From contig CM055113.1 of NCBI GenBank assembly GCA_029204225.1, forward strand, positions 8,466,352 through 8,530,351: a stretch of 64,000 nt of DNA, read 5' to 3'. The notes under the pieces were generated by a model. It ran no database searches. It saw only the letters and a program-made list of their open reading frames with translations, and was not told the DNA's origin. The stretch comes from Diphasiastrum complanatum (taxonomy: Eukaryota > Streptophyta > Lycopodiopsida > Lycopodiales > Lycopodiaceae). Of this stretch, positions 1 through 11,522 are shown one piece after another; position 1 is the first letter of the stretch; each line of letters begins with the position of its first letter. The position numbers and the translations under genes are program-made.

Positions 1-958
1 GGCAACAAAATGTTTTATGGAGAAACCCTTGTCAATCCATGACTTTGAAAAATCAAAAGCCTCAAATTGCAATCGAACATAACACAACCCTTTATTCTGG
101 CATCAATGTATTGAGGCCCTATAGTGATATCAGTGTATTGATTGGTCTCCCCCTTTATTTTGATGATTCCTTCGTCAATTATCTTCTTGTCAAGCTACTG
201 CTCAGAAGTGGAACTATACAATAATTGTGAAGTGTATCATAGGCTCAATGATTAGATCAGTAGTGTACGGAGTGAGAGCATATAAAACATCATTTTTTCT
301 GTATTCCATAAGTACTTCAAATAAAATTAAACTTCATTGAATACAGATTGTTTTTTTGTACCTCCACCCCAATAGGCTGCCAATCAGCAAGGAGGGATAA
401 ATTACAAATTTAAAGATTTAGTTTGAGAGAAAGATTCAGTTCAGCTGAACGATATCAAACCGGGAATCGATTTCTAATTAAACAGCCTGCTTTAAACTTG
501 AAACTGTGCCCCATATAGTCGGCGGCATATTCAAAGAGGAAAATAGAATCAATTGCTAATTTGTACATGCATCCTGTTTAGGGGATCGAGCAGCCTCTTC
601 TTTAGCTGAAAAACTGACCTGTTCTGTAGCTAAGAGGACGACAGCAGGGCTGGAAACTTACCAGAAAAAATCCTCAATGAGCCTTAAAGTTTTAAGGGTT
701 AAATTAAATTTTCTTATGAGGTATTGTACGTACACAACATAGTACGTTCTGTATCACAGAATGATATGTTTTGTACCAAAAGATACGAAACAGGAATCTA
801 TGCTTCAATGTTTCACATTGGTGAAGGTTTTTTTCTCTACGATGAGCTTCTCTTCAGTGTAAAAACAAAGATTTTTGTAGAGGCAAGAAAAGCTGTCAAA
901 TTGGAAAGATAAAGTGTGCTGCTTTTTGTAAGTTGATTACATCAGGAGAAGGCTTTAC
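1..958. other. Intronic sequence downstream of the last visible deacetylase exon
   Basis: AT-rich DNA following (on the minus strand) the donor site of the exon at 959-1060. I looked for the next deacetylase exon, which should encode the segment after the GLEK motif, and did not find it. It is probably left of the window. The short open frames here (39-224, 724-912) have no recognisable domain. Confidence 0.5.
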
Positions 959-1060
959 CTTTTCAAGCCCTTCAACATAACTTCTGGAGTGCACAGCTGC
1001 CACATCATACTGTGATGCAGGCTCATAATTATCAATCTTTAATATAGTGCTACTTTGATC
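959..1060 (-). CDS. HDA14-like histone deacetylase, third recognised exon
   Basis: A 102-nt, 34-codon exon of a class II-type zinc-dependent histone deacetylase. Read on the minus strand it is preceded by an acceptor (TTTACAG) and followed by a donor (GTAAAG), both in phase 0. It encodes a segment ending VAAVHSRSYVEGLEK. Plant HDA14 proteins have a closely similar stretch (a VHDKAY...GLEKA block) directly after the RVPAI block found in the exon at 5497-5571. The catalytic Asp/His residues of the deacetylase fold lie further C-terminal and are outside the window. HDA14-type enzymes act in plastids or mitochondria as lysine deacetylases. That role is family knowledge and is not shown here. Confidence 0.85.
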
Positions 1061-2527
1061 CTGTAAATTCCATAAAGAACAGTAAATATTCCACCAGGGT
1101 AAATTTGAAAGAAAATTCTAGCAGCATTTGCCAGTACCTAAATGGTGATATTTTTTAAGCTTCTAGGTAAAGACAAAGAAATGTTCCTTCTTAGAATATA
1201 CACTTATAGTGATTAAAAAAAAACAAGAATCACTTCCTCATTTTCTATAAGATATCTTTTATAAGAAAAACATGTATAAGGTTAAAAAAAAAGAAATCTT
1301 GCTAAATACATCTTATGCTCCATAGTGTGCTTCTCCACAACCGATTTCCATGGCACCGATTTTCAACTTTTCCAAATAAGTACCTTTTGCATCCTGCTTT
1401 TATCCAGATTGGACATCACTGTGTTGGCGACAGATGCAACCATAACCTACTTAGGAGATGCATATTTCAGCACTAAAGAGAGCAAGCAAGAATCAGTCCC
1501 TAGTTGATTGGTTGTAGACCATGGCACTTGTTGAATGTCAACTTAATTTCTGCAAAAAGTTTGTAGAGCGCCATTTGCTACAAAATCTGTCACTAGGAAT
1601 TATGCACAGCTAGTGACAGACACGACACCTGGCTACCTTCAAATAGTCCAACAATTTTGACCTAAATGAGTAGCTTTGGTACAAAGTGACTCAAGTTTAT
1701 TAGAGACATAACTGATCAACAAACACAAGTTTTTCCAAAATGAAGACTGCTATCAAAGGATGGGTGTCCGTGCATCAAACCAAGTTGTGTGGGAGGTGAC
1801 TTACACAGCCTACATTAATAAAAGGATGAATTTGAGTAAACTTTCAATAGCTCCTAGAAGGTGGAAGAGATTTGATGTTTTCAGGAATATTCAATGTAGA
1901 TTCCATTGTTGCCATGATGTGCATTCCTATATGTTCTAGCACTGACCTCACTTAGACATATTGCAGGACTATATGTATATAACTTCTAAGATGGGGGAAT
2001 TCCAAAAATTATCATCAAATAGATGATTATGTTGTACACCATATGCTCAATCTCCTACAAGAGCATTACACTTTGGACAAGCCAATTAATTTGAAAGAAA
2101 GTGTTATTCCTACATGTTAACATTTCAATTCAGTCAACTATTACGTCCATGTCCGATTCAGAGGATTCGAAATAATCCTTGATGTGGATATTTGGCACTC
2201 TAGTGTACGACTTTATTGTTGCTCTTCACCATTTCGGACTAGGCCAAAAATGTCATGAATAACCCTGTGAGAGCCTAGGCACACTCATTAGGACATGTGG
2301 AGCTAGTGCTTGGTGATTGACAGCTTTATATGCGTGTATAGGAGATCAAAAGCATTGGTTGAAAATGGGGATCTTATATGGAATATTCCCTAGACGCCAG
2401 AGTGTGGGATTTCTATCCTCTCCATCCCTTCTCTTCTCACTAATCTAGATCCCTTCATTTGCTGTATGTAAATACTTGTACAGTCGCACACTCTGCAAAA
2501 ATATAAAGGAATCGGTGACAGTGTTTT

Positions 2528-2617
2528 GTCGACTCATCCGACTTTGTCGACTAAATCACTCATCCGACTTCGTCCACTAAATCACTCATCGACTCATCCG
2601 ACTTCATCAACTAAGTC
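2528..2617. repeat. Short tandem repeat, about 27-33 bp unit, three copies
   Basis: Three imperfect copies of a unit containing ACTCATCCGACTT and ending ACTAAATC or ACTAAGTC follow each other. About 40 bp further on is ACATTTGGCGACTG, which resembles the LTR/PBS boundary of some plant gypsy elements, and a TATAAAGG box lies upstream near 2502. The stretch may be the 3' part of a decayed LTR (roughly 2100-2660), but I could not find a matching second LTR. Confidence 0.4.
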
Positions 2618-3539
2618 GTATGCAAACTCTAAAGGTCAACTTGAACATTTGGCGACTGTTAACAGAAGGTAGTGACTTATTCTAGTAAATATGAGTCCTA
2701 TCGTATTGTTTTTGAATGCATCATTTCAGTTTGTTCTGATCAGTTAATTCATGCTATGCAGATAACTTATTCGTAGATTTTTCTATGACTCTTAACTAGT
2801 GTTGAACTAAGCTCTAGCTTTGAACTCTGATTCATTACACTTCCGCAAAGTGCCAAATTGTTTGTGTTCGCCTACAGAACCTCTTCCGGGGGGTAGACAT
2901 TGTGCACGCACCGACGAGGGATCGGTGGAGTATAGCCATTTTGGCTTCTCATTCCGTATCACCACCGTAATCATTCTATATATACCTATAGGAACTCACC
3001 CTCCTCCAGTTCCAGATTTCGATTTCCAGTTGCCAAAAACCTCTCCTCTCCTGTATTCAGTCATCATGGCTCTAGGGTGAAGCTGATTGGGGTGACTTAC
3101 GGCTTCTATTTGGTTGGGTGGTTTGGCTCCACAGTACTCCTTTTGGCGCATGCAACAGGGTCTTAAGGATCTACACTTGGCGATCTTTACACCTCCCACT
3201 TGACTTGACTATATCTGCGAAATATGATTCTCTCTTGTAAATAGGCACAGAGAAGAAGATGCTAGTAGGAGAGCTTTGACCACTACTCTCCATCATCTCC
3301 CTTGGTTGGAATCTTCTCCAAATGGTGCTAGAAAGAACTCAACTTTATTCTACTTATTGGAGATTTGATCTTCTTTATAAAATTCTTGTTCTAGGCTTTG
3401 TCTAAACATGCTTGAGGAGAACTATTGTACATTGTGGTATAGTCATGTTGCTTTTGCAGATTGATCAAGATGACAATGATCTTCTCCCTAGATCATGATC
3501 CCTTGGTTTTATAGAAGATATGGTGATTCATGTACTTCT

Positions 3540-4570
3540 ACCAAAACAAAACCTTGAGGCTACTCAAAATAAATTTATTCTGATTTTACATTCATTGCTC
3601 AATAGACCAATTGAAACCAATGGCAATAATACAGATTGTTGTAAATACAAGTATTTTGGCTATAGGAGCAAAGGTCTCATTAGTCAATACCTTCTTTCTA
3701 CATGTACCCCAACAATCTTTCCTTGAACAAGTCCACCTCAACATTGGAATCGTATTTGATTTGGTACACCCATTTGGTGTCAATTGGCTTCTTAAGTTCA
3801 CTTTTCTTCACAAGCTCCCAAGTGTTATTCTTCAAAATAGAAGAATACTCTTCTTTCATTGCATTCATCCAAGCTTTATTTGAGATGCATCCTCAAATGA
3901 GTCCAGTTCATCATCACTTAGTACTTTAGACACATCAAAGCAAAGTTTAGATTAATTTGAGTGAGTTCTCCCTCTCAAAATTCTTTGATCTCCTTTTATG
4001 AGACATAAGTGATGTTTGTACATGATGAAAAGATTGGGAGAGCCTATTCAAGGTTAAGCTTACCACACACACATCCTTTGTCTCCTCTCGTCCTTTATCT
4101 CCTTCATCCTTGTCAAGTAGGACACCATGGATTCACCTTGCACCATCTTCATATTAAGAAATTTTTGCTTCAAGAAAAAAATATGAGTGGAGGAAGTGAT
4201 ATCAGACAACACTCTGAGGATCTCCTATGCTTCTTGAGCGGAATCAGCCACGATGTGTGAAATAAGCCTGTCATGGACAAGCATGTTGATGATACACGGG
4301 GCCTTCCTGGAACTCCTATCACATTGGGGTACCTCTTTGCTTGGCTGTCCACCTCCACAAAAGTAGGCCCCAAGCCCATTACCATCTCCCACCAATCTGC
4401 AAAGACAAGTATATTTTTCAGCTTACAAATGCCATGCTTGAAATTTGGAGCCATCAAGCCTATTAGATTCATTCAAAATCAAAGGATCAAGTCTATCACC
4501 CACATTGCTAATAGTGAGATTGGCATTTATTATCCCAAAGACAACAGTAGAGAGGTGAGAAACTAATGCC
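3540..4570 (-). pseudogene. Ty1/copia retrotransposon relic (gag and RT pieces)
   Basis: On the minus strand, 4560-4075 encodes a decayed Copia gag of the UBN2 type. It opens with NRLDGSKFQAWHL and later has the signature FLKQKFLNMKMVQGES. After a deletion that removed protease and integrase, 3895-3545 encodes the start of reverse transcriptase: an AWMNAMKEEY-like block, then LKKPIDTKWVYQIKYDSN, then ETFAPIAKI, the hallmark before the first RT catalytic motif. The order gag then RT is right for a Copia element on one strand. Stops and frameshifts make it non-functional. No LTRs were recognised around it. Confidence 0.8.
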
Positions 4571-5496
4571 CTCAAAAAAATCAGCACTCTAATGCTGCCC
4601 AATAAGCTAGCACTTTCAATAGTTGCTGAATTTTGACTTTTCAGGCTGAGGATTGCCAGAAAAGCAAAAAAAAAAACCCAAATGGGATTTTTTCTTGTTA
4701 GCAATACTTCTTTTCACAAAATTGTGCAGAAAACATTGAAATCAAATTCCTAGAAGAGAGGTGCAATTTCTCTCTCTATAATTAATGTAGTTGAAGATAA
4801 AGCTTCCTTGATCCAATAGACCTGCAAAACTTGTGCTGGTGTATCTAACTCTAATCCATATGATGGAAATAGGAAGCATTCAGCCGTGATCTAGTTGCAA
4901 AGAGAAATAACAATCACCAAGATAGTGGGGCAGCAAAAGAGAAAAAGATGAAGTCAATTGAATGAACACTAGTTACATTCTCCCTTTTGGGGACTGCTAT
5001 AAATAGAGGCACGATTGGTGCTCAAATTGGAAATCCAATAACCCAATGGAAACCCAAAGGCCAAAAAGCATGATACATAAGCTACACAAGACTTTAGAAT
5101 CCAAGGTCCCTTTCTAGAGCGAGAATAAAAAAATGAAACTTGGGCCCAACAACTTGTAACGGGGGTTGGCCTCTAAAAAATATATAACTTAAGCTATTAT
5201 ACACGAGTGTTTTCAATACCTTGGATTAAGGTGTGTGATTATTCTGATAATTTTGGGGACATACGTCTACATGGCCAAACCTCTAGATGTTCAAGTGGCT
5301 TAAGAAATTTCAATCTGCAAATTAAGTTTTCAGAAAACACGAAATAAGAGAGGATCGGGTATTTGGGGTCAAGAGATGGATAGCAAGATAAGATATTGAG
5401 CAATATTAGAGTGAATCCAAGCTGCATTATTCATGAATAACAAAATTTGAACTTATCATCAAAGTTTATGAAGTATGTGAAATAAAACTCAACTAC

Positions 5497-5571
5497 CTTT
5501 GAGGTAAGCTCTGCTTTCTCAAGAGCTTCAAGAATTGCAGGTACCCTTGAATTGCACTCTGGATGGCCTTC
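5497..5571 (-). CDS. HDA14-like histone deacetylase, second recognised exon
   Basis: A 75-nt, 25-codon exon reading EGHPECNSRVPAILEALEK then AELTSK. The acceptor is GGCTATGTAG and the donor AAG|GTAGTT, both phase 0. The [EG]HPE...RVPAI..ALE motif is the N-terminal signature of class II-type histone deacetylases (acetoin utilisation / HDAC fold). In HDA14-like proteins it comes directly after the MGHN motif encoded by the exon at 35290-35505. The two exons are separated by a repeat-filled intron. Translation across the junction is continuous in family order, which is the main evidence that they belong to one gene. Confidence 0.87.
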
Positions 5572-5890
5572 CTACATAGCCACGAAAAATTTTAGTAACA
5601 AATTTCAATTCCTTCATAAGATGTGATTTTTGACATCATTTTTGCACAAAACTACAAATGTTCATTTGAAATTTGCCAAATGCTACAACTACATAAACAA
5701 CAACAAAAAGCATTATTGTGAGACAACTGGTGAGGACAAAGTTGGAAACATGATGAGAAAAAAGCCAGCCCTCTTAACAATAGTGTTTCCACCCAATTCA
5801 AAAGCGACTTTTTTCAAAATCGGATGAATCAAATGATAAATCTTTACATCAAACCAATTATTTGATTATTAGGTTAAGGAAATTGAGAAT

Positions 5891-6263
5891 AGTTACAAGC
5901 TAAGATTCACTAGCTATGCTAGAAAGCAGGACTTAAGCTAGAAAGCAAGAAGAGAATGCTTAAGGAGGCTAAAGAGGAGCAATCATCATAAACTGAATAA
6001 AGGAATACAATGATGCCCTACTTATACCCTCTCCCTGAATCAAATGGAGGATTCAAAAAAGGGAGGGAAAAAGATTTGGAGGGAAAATAGTGCGCCCTCC
6101 CAATAGGAGGACCCCCACTTCAAATCAATGTGACCAAGTCCTAAAAATATAACCAAATAGGGCCCAAGGCCAGTATATGAATAAAAAGGGCCCTTAGGGC
6201 TGCTTATGCATAATAACAATAAAAGAATGGACGGGGTGAATGTAATGAGCCAAGTCCATAACT
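5891..6263 (-). repeat. 3' LTR of the gag-protease element
   Basis: A 373-bp LTR. In element orientation it begins AGTTATGGACTTGG and ends CTTGTAACT, giving 5-bp inverted ends AGTTA/TAACT in place of TG/CA. It matches the LTR at 20743-21096 and the plus-strand LTR at 53562-53935 along its length. It includes a GAGAGGGTATAA promoter-like box. A polypurine tract lies directly outside it. Confidence 0.9.
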
Positions 6264-7880
6264 CTCCCCTGCAGAAAAACAAAGCCCTCCACCAGCTAGC
6301 AAGCATAATGACTATCTAAAATAATAATGTAAGCATCCTAAATATTGAAAAATCACGAACTAATGGAAATACTGATGAAGAGGACATAAGTCGTCACAAC
6401 AGATACCTCAAAAGTATCATAACTATGTAAAGCAAGTACTAAGCAAATACTACAATAAAGAATAGTCATAGCTAGCCAAATCATGAAGTAGAGGGAACAT
6501 CTACAATGATATCTGTAGTAGAAAAAAGAACTAAAGCCATGAGGGCTCGAGCCTGATCTGCCAATAATGGTGTAAGATAAATCACATCAATAGGCTCCCA
6601 TGTGGCCTCCTCAACCCAGAACGACCATCCCACTGGATCAAAAACTGAATCTGCCGGCAGTGTCGACTATGGTGAAGGCGAACCTGGTGAATGGCAGCTG
6701 GTAAGAAAGGGAACAGCTCAGGATCAACGTCATGGCGACGAAGGTAACATCTCGGCCGCGTCATCAGAAACCAAGCAATATGGAACAGCTAGGAATGCCA
6801 AAGAACCAGAAGAAGATCAAGCAGCAACTAGGAATGCCAAGGTATCCGTAATGCCCAAGCTAGTAGAGGATCAGCCCAAAAAATAGGGACATCATACCAA
6901 GGTATCCAAAAAGCCCAAGAAGGTAGAACTGCATCAGCAACGGGAAGCCAATAAGGAAACTGAAAAAGAGATGGACACTCATCGCGAATAGCCGCATCAT
7001 ACACATAACCATCGACCATATGTGCAAGGTGCCCCAAGAAAAGATAGCAACATTGGAAGACCAGCACCAAAGAGTAGGAACATAAGCAGGATAACAGGCA
7101 CGCTGTAACAGCATGGAAAAGCAAGTGATATGCCAGGAAACATGGAGCATAAAGAGATCATCCTGACAAAGGATAGCTAAAATGGAGAAATATGCACCAG
7201 CATGGTCAAAAGCCAAGGTATCCATAAGGTCCATGAATGAGAAGTAGCAATGGCACACGGTACCTTCAAGGCCCATATCACGAGAAGAGCAGCATGCCAA
7301 AAGCTCCAGAAGGTCCAAGAAATCAATGCATCATCTAAAAAGACATGATGCATGAAAACAGTAGCAACAAAACTAGAAATAGTAGAGGCCCCAACTGAAA
7401 AACTGTAGCCGAAAAACTCATCCAGAAAGACCTCATATGGACATACCAATCCATCATAGGATACACCACAAACGAATGGAGAATCGGATGACCCATCGGA
7501 ACTGGCCACAAGTGCAATCCCAAAGTACACACCAGGCGCACAACTAGGAATAGAAGAAATGCACTGGAACAAGGAACAGGATCCGCAACATCAGTAGCAA
7601 GCATCGGAGCAATATCCACATGTATCTGGGAATGAGTATCAAAGCACATATGAGCAACACTGAAGTATATGGCGGCAGCATCCCCAAAAACTATCCAAGA
7701 GAGGAGAAGGAACTCTCTCAAGGTACCCTGATGGTCTTGGAACACCTGAACAAAGTGGCAACTCAGCATCGGAGACCAAGCGATATGGAGCAACCCGAAA
7801 TGACAAGGAACTTGAAGATCACCCGGACAAACAGTAGCTGGAACGGAGGCAATAACCCAAGCCATCAGGATATGCCAAGC
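6264..7880 (-). other. Region of the gag-protease element where pol is expected
   Basis: This stretch sits between the protease end and the polypurine tract. On the minus strand it has several open frames of 98-176 codons, but they are rich in W, F, C and L and show no RT, RNase H or integrase motif. The motif TTGGCATTCC recurs, as does a variant with TTGGATACC. The same TTGGCATTCCTAGTTG string occurs at 29753-29768 inside the other non-autonomous LTR element, so these elements seem to share a filler in place of pol. Probably non-coding. Confidence 0.6.
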
Positions 7881-9566
7881 CTAACAATGAGCAACAATCC
7901 AAGAAACGCATAGAGAACCACATGCGTAATCATAGAGATATCGGCACCATAGGCGATCAGTAATATGGGAAAACCAGCACCAATCAACAGGTCCAAATGA
8001 AAACCAAGCTATATCTAATAACCAGGAATGCCATATAGCTATAGCATCGGCGTGGACTGCAGGAAACCTATATGTAGAAACACAAGGAGACTGCAGGATC
8101 CCTATATACTCATCTACAAAGAAATCAGCAGGAACATCAGCCATAACGGACTCAAGAGATGGAGATATAGAGACCAATGGAGAAGATACTGCACCAACCA
8201 CCAAATCAGGAGGGCTATCTGAGGTAGGCGCAAAAGCAATAGTAGAAATACCACCAAGGTATACGACCTCAATATCAATGAAACCAGGAATGACCACCGA
8301 ATACGATATCTGTGAATCAAGGCATATAGGCGCAAGGCACGTAGCAACAACCTGTAAATCCAGAGCAGCATCAACCTGAGTAAGAGGACCCACGGACGGT
8401 GAAAGTGAAGCAACAACTAATGTACTCTGAATGGAAAGAAGAGCTGCATCATGAGCCTTTGGCAGGCTACGCATAAACTGCTTCCCGGTACCCAATTGAT
8501 AGTCACTCTGGGAATCAATACTAGAAAGTAAATGATGTCGACTAACATGTGTAAAAGACAGTGTCTGCTGAGAAAGATCCACAGCAACAGTACCAAGTGA
8601 CGAAAACCAATCTGCACCAAAAATAATATCATAGCGCTCCAGAGGAATAATATAGAAATCTGTCTGTCCAGAGAAGTCACCAATGCTATAGTCCAATCCT
8701 TGAAACATCTGAGAACTGGAAAAAGAATGAGAATGAGCAACCTCGACACTGAGAGACTGTGTAGCAGAAATAGGTGTAGCACAAATCCTGGTGGAAATGT
8801 AACTGCTAATAAATGAATGTGTACTGCCAGTATCCACCAAAGCAATATACTCAAGCCCCAAAATGTGAACACGTAACCGAATAGAACGAGGAACAGGATG
8901 CCCACCAGCCCAAGTAACATAAGCAAGCTGTGCATGGCAAGCGGCGGAAGCGTGATCATCAGGAAGCGGGTCAGTCGGCTCATCAACAGAATGTGGGTCA
9001 GGAGTATCAAGAATCTGGATATAAACATCAGAATCATCGGGAGTAAGAGCCTCATGTTAAAAAACAGCAGTAGGAGGACCAGGAGAAACGGTAGTAGAAG
9101 AAGCCAAAGTAGGAGAAGAAGTGGAATGAGAGCAAGAAAAACGAGAAGAAGTGGATAACTCAGGATACTCATGCTGCAAGGTAGTAGCCAAGGAAATAGC
9201 ATCTGAGAGAGTAAGAGGCCGAAAAGATGAGACATCATATCGTAAGGTGTCTCTAAGACCGGCAATAAAACGTGAAATAAGCTCTGTAGGATGAAGATCA
9301 GTAAAAAGGTAGGAAAGCTCAATAAATCGATCAATATAAGCAATCAAAGCACTAGTATGGCAAAGGCTACAAAACAGATCATGTTGGCAAACCAACCACT
9401 GTGGGTCAATCATAGCCATACGAAGATCATGACGAAAAGTAGGCCATATATGTAACCCCTCATGAGTAGGCTCAGAGCGATAAACACGCCACCAAGTCTG
9501 AGCTCTACCATCTAAATGTAATGCGGCCAACTGCACTTTCTGGGTTTCAGTCTTGGGATATATAAG
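7881..9566 (-). pseudogene. Gag C-terminal half and aspartic protease of the gag-protease element
   Basis: Minus-strand continuation of the gag that starts at 19455. It carries the retrotransposon gag core (LHLDGRAQTWWRVYR, then FIELSYLFTDLHPTELI). An in-frame TAA at 9057-9059 replaces the Tyr codon seen in the nested relative. The same frame then continues through a retropepsin with the active site DTGS at 8823-8834 (VDTGSTHSFISSYI) and a conserved GADWF, ending at 7881. Gag and protease are therefore in one frame. The zinc-knuckle segment present in the nested element is missing. After the protease the frame stays open about 200 codons with no pol domain. Confidence 0.85.
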
Positions 9567-10008
9567 AGTTATGGACTCGGCTCATTACATTCGCCGCATC
9601 CATTTACATTTACTTTACTTTATGCATAAGCAGGCCTTGAGCCCTTTTTATTCATTAGTGACACTTAGACTATATGGTTGGCCTTTGGCCTTATTACTCA
9701 TTATTAGGCCATTTGGACATATTACTGGAGAGTGGGGGCCTTCTTGGAGGGCGCACTATCTTCCCTCCCAGTTGGGGCCTAGCCACCAAAAGCTTCCTTT
9801 TAGGGCTTCCTCTTGGCTACAAGTAGGGAAATTGTGTCATTTGTTATTCAGCTGATGATATTGATCTCTCTCTTTAGTCTCCTTAATCTCTCTCTTTCCT
9901 GCGTTCTAGGGTTAAGTCTTGCTTATGTGCTGCTTTCATAGCTTAAGTCTTGCTTAGGTGATGCTTTCATAGCTTAGCTCTAGATCAGCTGTGGCTCTAT
10001 TCGTAACT
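9567..10008 (+). repeat. 5' LTR of the nested gypsy element
   Basis: A 442-bp LTR with ends AGTTATGGACTC and CGTAACT. It is related to the outer element's LTR at the first about 60 bp (CATTACATTCGCCGC) and in general plan, but diverged elsewhere. The truncated partner at 18685-18990 matches 9672-9977. Confidence 0.88.
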
Positions 10009-10020
10009 TGGTATCAGAGC
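10009..10020 (+). other. Primer binding site, initiator-Met tRNA type
   Basis: TGGTATCAGAGC directly follows the LTR with no spacer. It is the standard plant complement to the 3' end of initiator-Met tRNA. Equivalent sites are at 20731-20742 (minus), 31605-31616 (minus, two changes), 42918-42929, 53936-53947 and 60784-60795. Confidence 0.9.
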
Positions 10021-10684
10021 ACTTTCCTGAGCACAATCTGGAAATTTTTTTTTGCTACCTTGCCTTGCTCCTTCATCGTTGTTGCTACAACTCCATTGCT
10101 ACCTTGACAGCCCTGCTCCTTCCACTCCTTCCTGTCCACCACTCCCCCTTCCTTGCCCCCTCTCTTCCTTGCTGCCCAGTGCTCCTCCTCCTTCCTTCCA
10201 TCGTCATCCCTGCCTTCCAACCTGTCACTTTCATCCAATATTTTTCCAGTTTGCAGCCATCTTCAACAATTAGTTCCCAGACTGTCCAGCGCCCATCCTC
10301 ATCCAAGAATTACCCAATTCCGAGATCATTTGCTATTCCAAACAGCCAAAATTCTTCATCCTTATACATCGTTGCCCAAACACTCCCGACTTGTCACTTT
10401 TGCCTATTTTTTTCTCTGTATCCAGCCATCTTTTACAGCTTATCAAAAGGCTGTCCAGCGCCCATTCTCCACCACATTTCACGAAATTCCGACTCCGTTT
10501 GATCTTTCAAATTGACATTTTTCCTCTGGCTGTCTAGCACATTTTTACAGCCTTCGTTTCCCAATTTTTCAATTGTTAATTGCTGCCCTTTCTTAGTTTT
10601 GATAATAATGGTTGTAATAGGCTAATTTGGAGTGATGACAAGAGTCCGCTCCCTCAAGTTTTCGTACTTCCTTCCACTATCATT
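10021..10684 (+). repeat. Leader of the nested gypsy element
   Basis: C/T-rich untranslated leader containing degenerate copies of CTGTCCAGCGCCCAT (around 10278, 10451 and 10529) that are tandemly amplified in the leaders of related elements here. Just before gag is TGATGACAAGAGTCCGCTCC, the local version of the conserved pre-gag motif. Long open frames through this region are low-complexity artefacts of its base composition. Confidence 0.65.
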
Positions 10685-11522
10685 ATGGCACATTCACCTA
10701 CCCCGAGTGAGACTACTCAGGAAACCTTATCCGATCAGTTTCGTCGCATGGATGAGACCCTTTCTGGCCTCGTTCTTCGCTTCGATATAGTTATGACCGG
10801 CTTTGCTACTATGCAGTCACAGATTGATTCTTTACAGCCTCATGGTCCTGGTAAAGCTCGTGTTTTTCCTTCATTTGGGACTCCCCCTCCATTGAAATTT
10901 CCATCTTCCTCTGCTAGTCCGCCTGGTGGTGGACCGTTCATTCCACCTAACCCACCTCCTGGTTTCTTTTCACGTCCCCCACTTCCTGAGCCACACTTTG
11001 CTCGAGACTTTCGTGATAGGGTATAGCTTGCTACCTATTCCGGTTCCTCTGACGTGAACTTATTACAGAATTGGTTTGCTAAGCTTGACACATATTTTCA
11101 GATCTACCCTAAGAATGATCCTCAGAATATCCAATTGGCTGGTTTACATTTAGATGGATGCGCCACCACATGGTGGCGAGTTTATCGAGCTGATCCTGAT
11201 CGGGAAGGGCTCCATTTATGGCATATCTTTCGTCGTGACCTCCATCATGCTATGATTGATCCTCAGTGGCTCGACCGCCAACATGAAACATTCCGTAGTC
11301 TCACTCAGACCAGTGACCTTGCTTCTTATACAAATCAGTTTATGGAGCTTTCTTATCTTTTCGCAGATCTATAGCCCACTGAGCTTATTTCTCGTTACAT
11401 TGCTGAGCTTCGTGGTGCTTTACGTTATGATGTTTCTTCCTTCCGTCCTCCCACACTTGTTGAGGCGATGTCTCTTGCCAGTACTTTACAGCATAAGTAC
11501 TCTGACACCCTTCCTTCTCGCT
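10685..11522 (+). pseudogene. Gag of the nested gypsy element, N-terminal part
   Basis: Starts at ATG 10685 (MAHSPTPSETTQETLSDQ), with a predicted short helix, a proline/glycine-rich linker (about residues 58-105) and the gag core (LHLDGCATTWWRVYR). Two in-frame stops, both TAG (11024-11026 and 11372-11374), fall where the outer element's homologue has Gln or His. The frame runs to 11522, where a third LTR element is inserted. Coding resumes in the same frame after 16285. Confidence 0.85.

Larger units (their letters stand above)
1061..5496 (-). other. Deacetylase intron, about 4.4 kb
   Basis: Bounded on the minus strand by GTAGTT (donor, 5496 end) and TTTACAG (acceptor, 1061 end). It contains a short tandem repeat (2528-2617), a deleted Copia element on the same strand (3540-4570) and otherwise unassigned AT-rich sequence. 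The ORFs at 1325-1507 and 2820-3080 show no family signature and no codon continuity with the exons. Confidence 0.75.

Noticed and set aside
2820-3199. Overlapping 86- and 67-codon frames on opposite strands
   Set aside because: No domain, no splice logic with the deacetylase exons, and mutual overlap suggests chance.
8417-9343. A 308-codon leucine-rich minus-strand frame that looks like a membrane protein
   Set aside because: It overlaps the gag-protease frame and is an alternate-frame reading of it; the protease motif lies in the other frame.
10008-10515. Long open frames in both strands of the nested element's leader
   Set aside because: The region is C/T-rich untranslated leader between PBS and gag; frames arise from low complexity and are not shared with sibling leaders.
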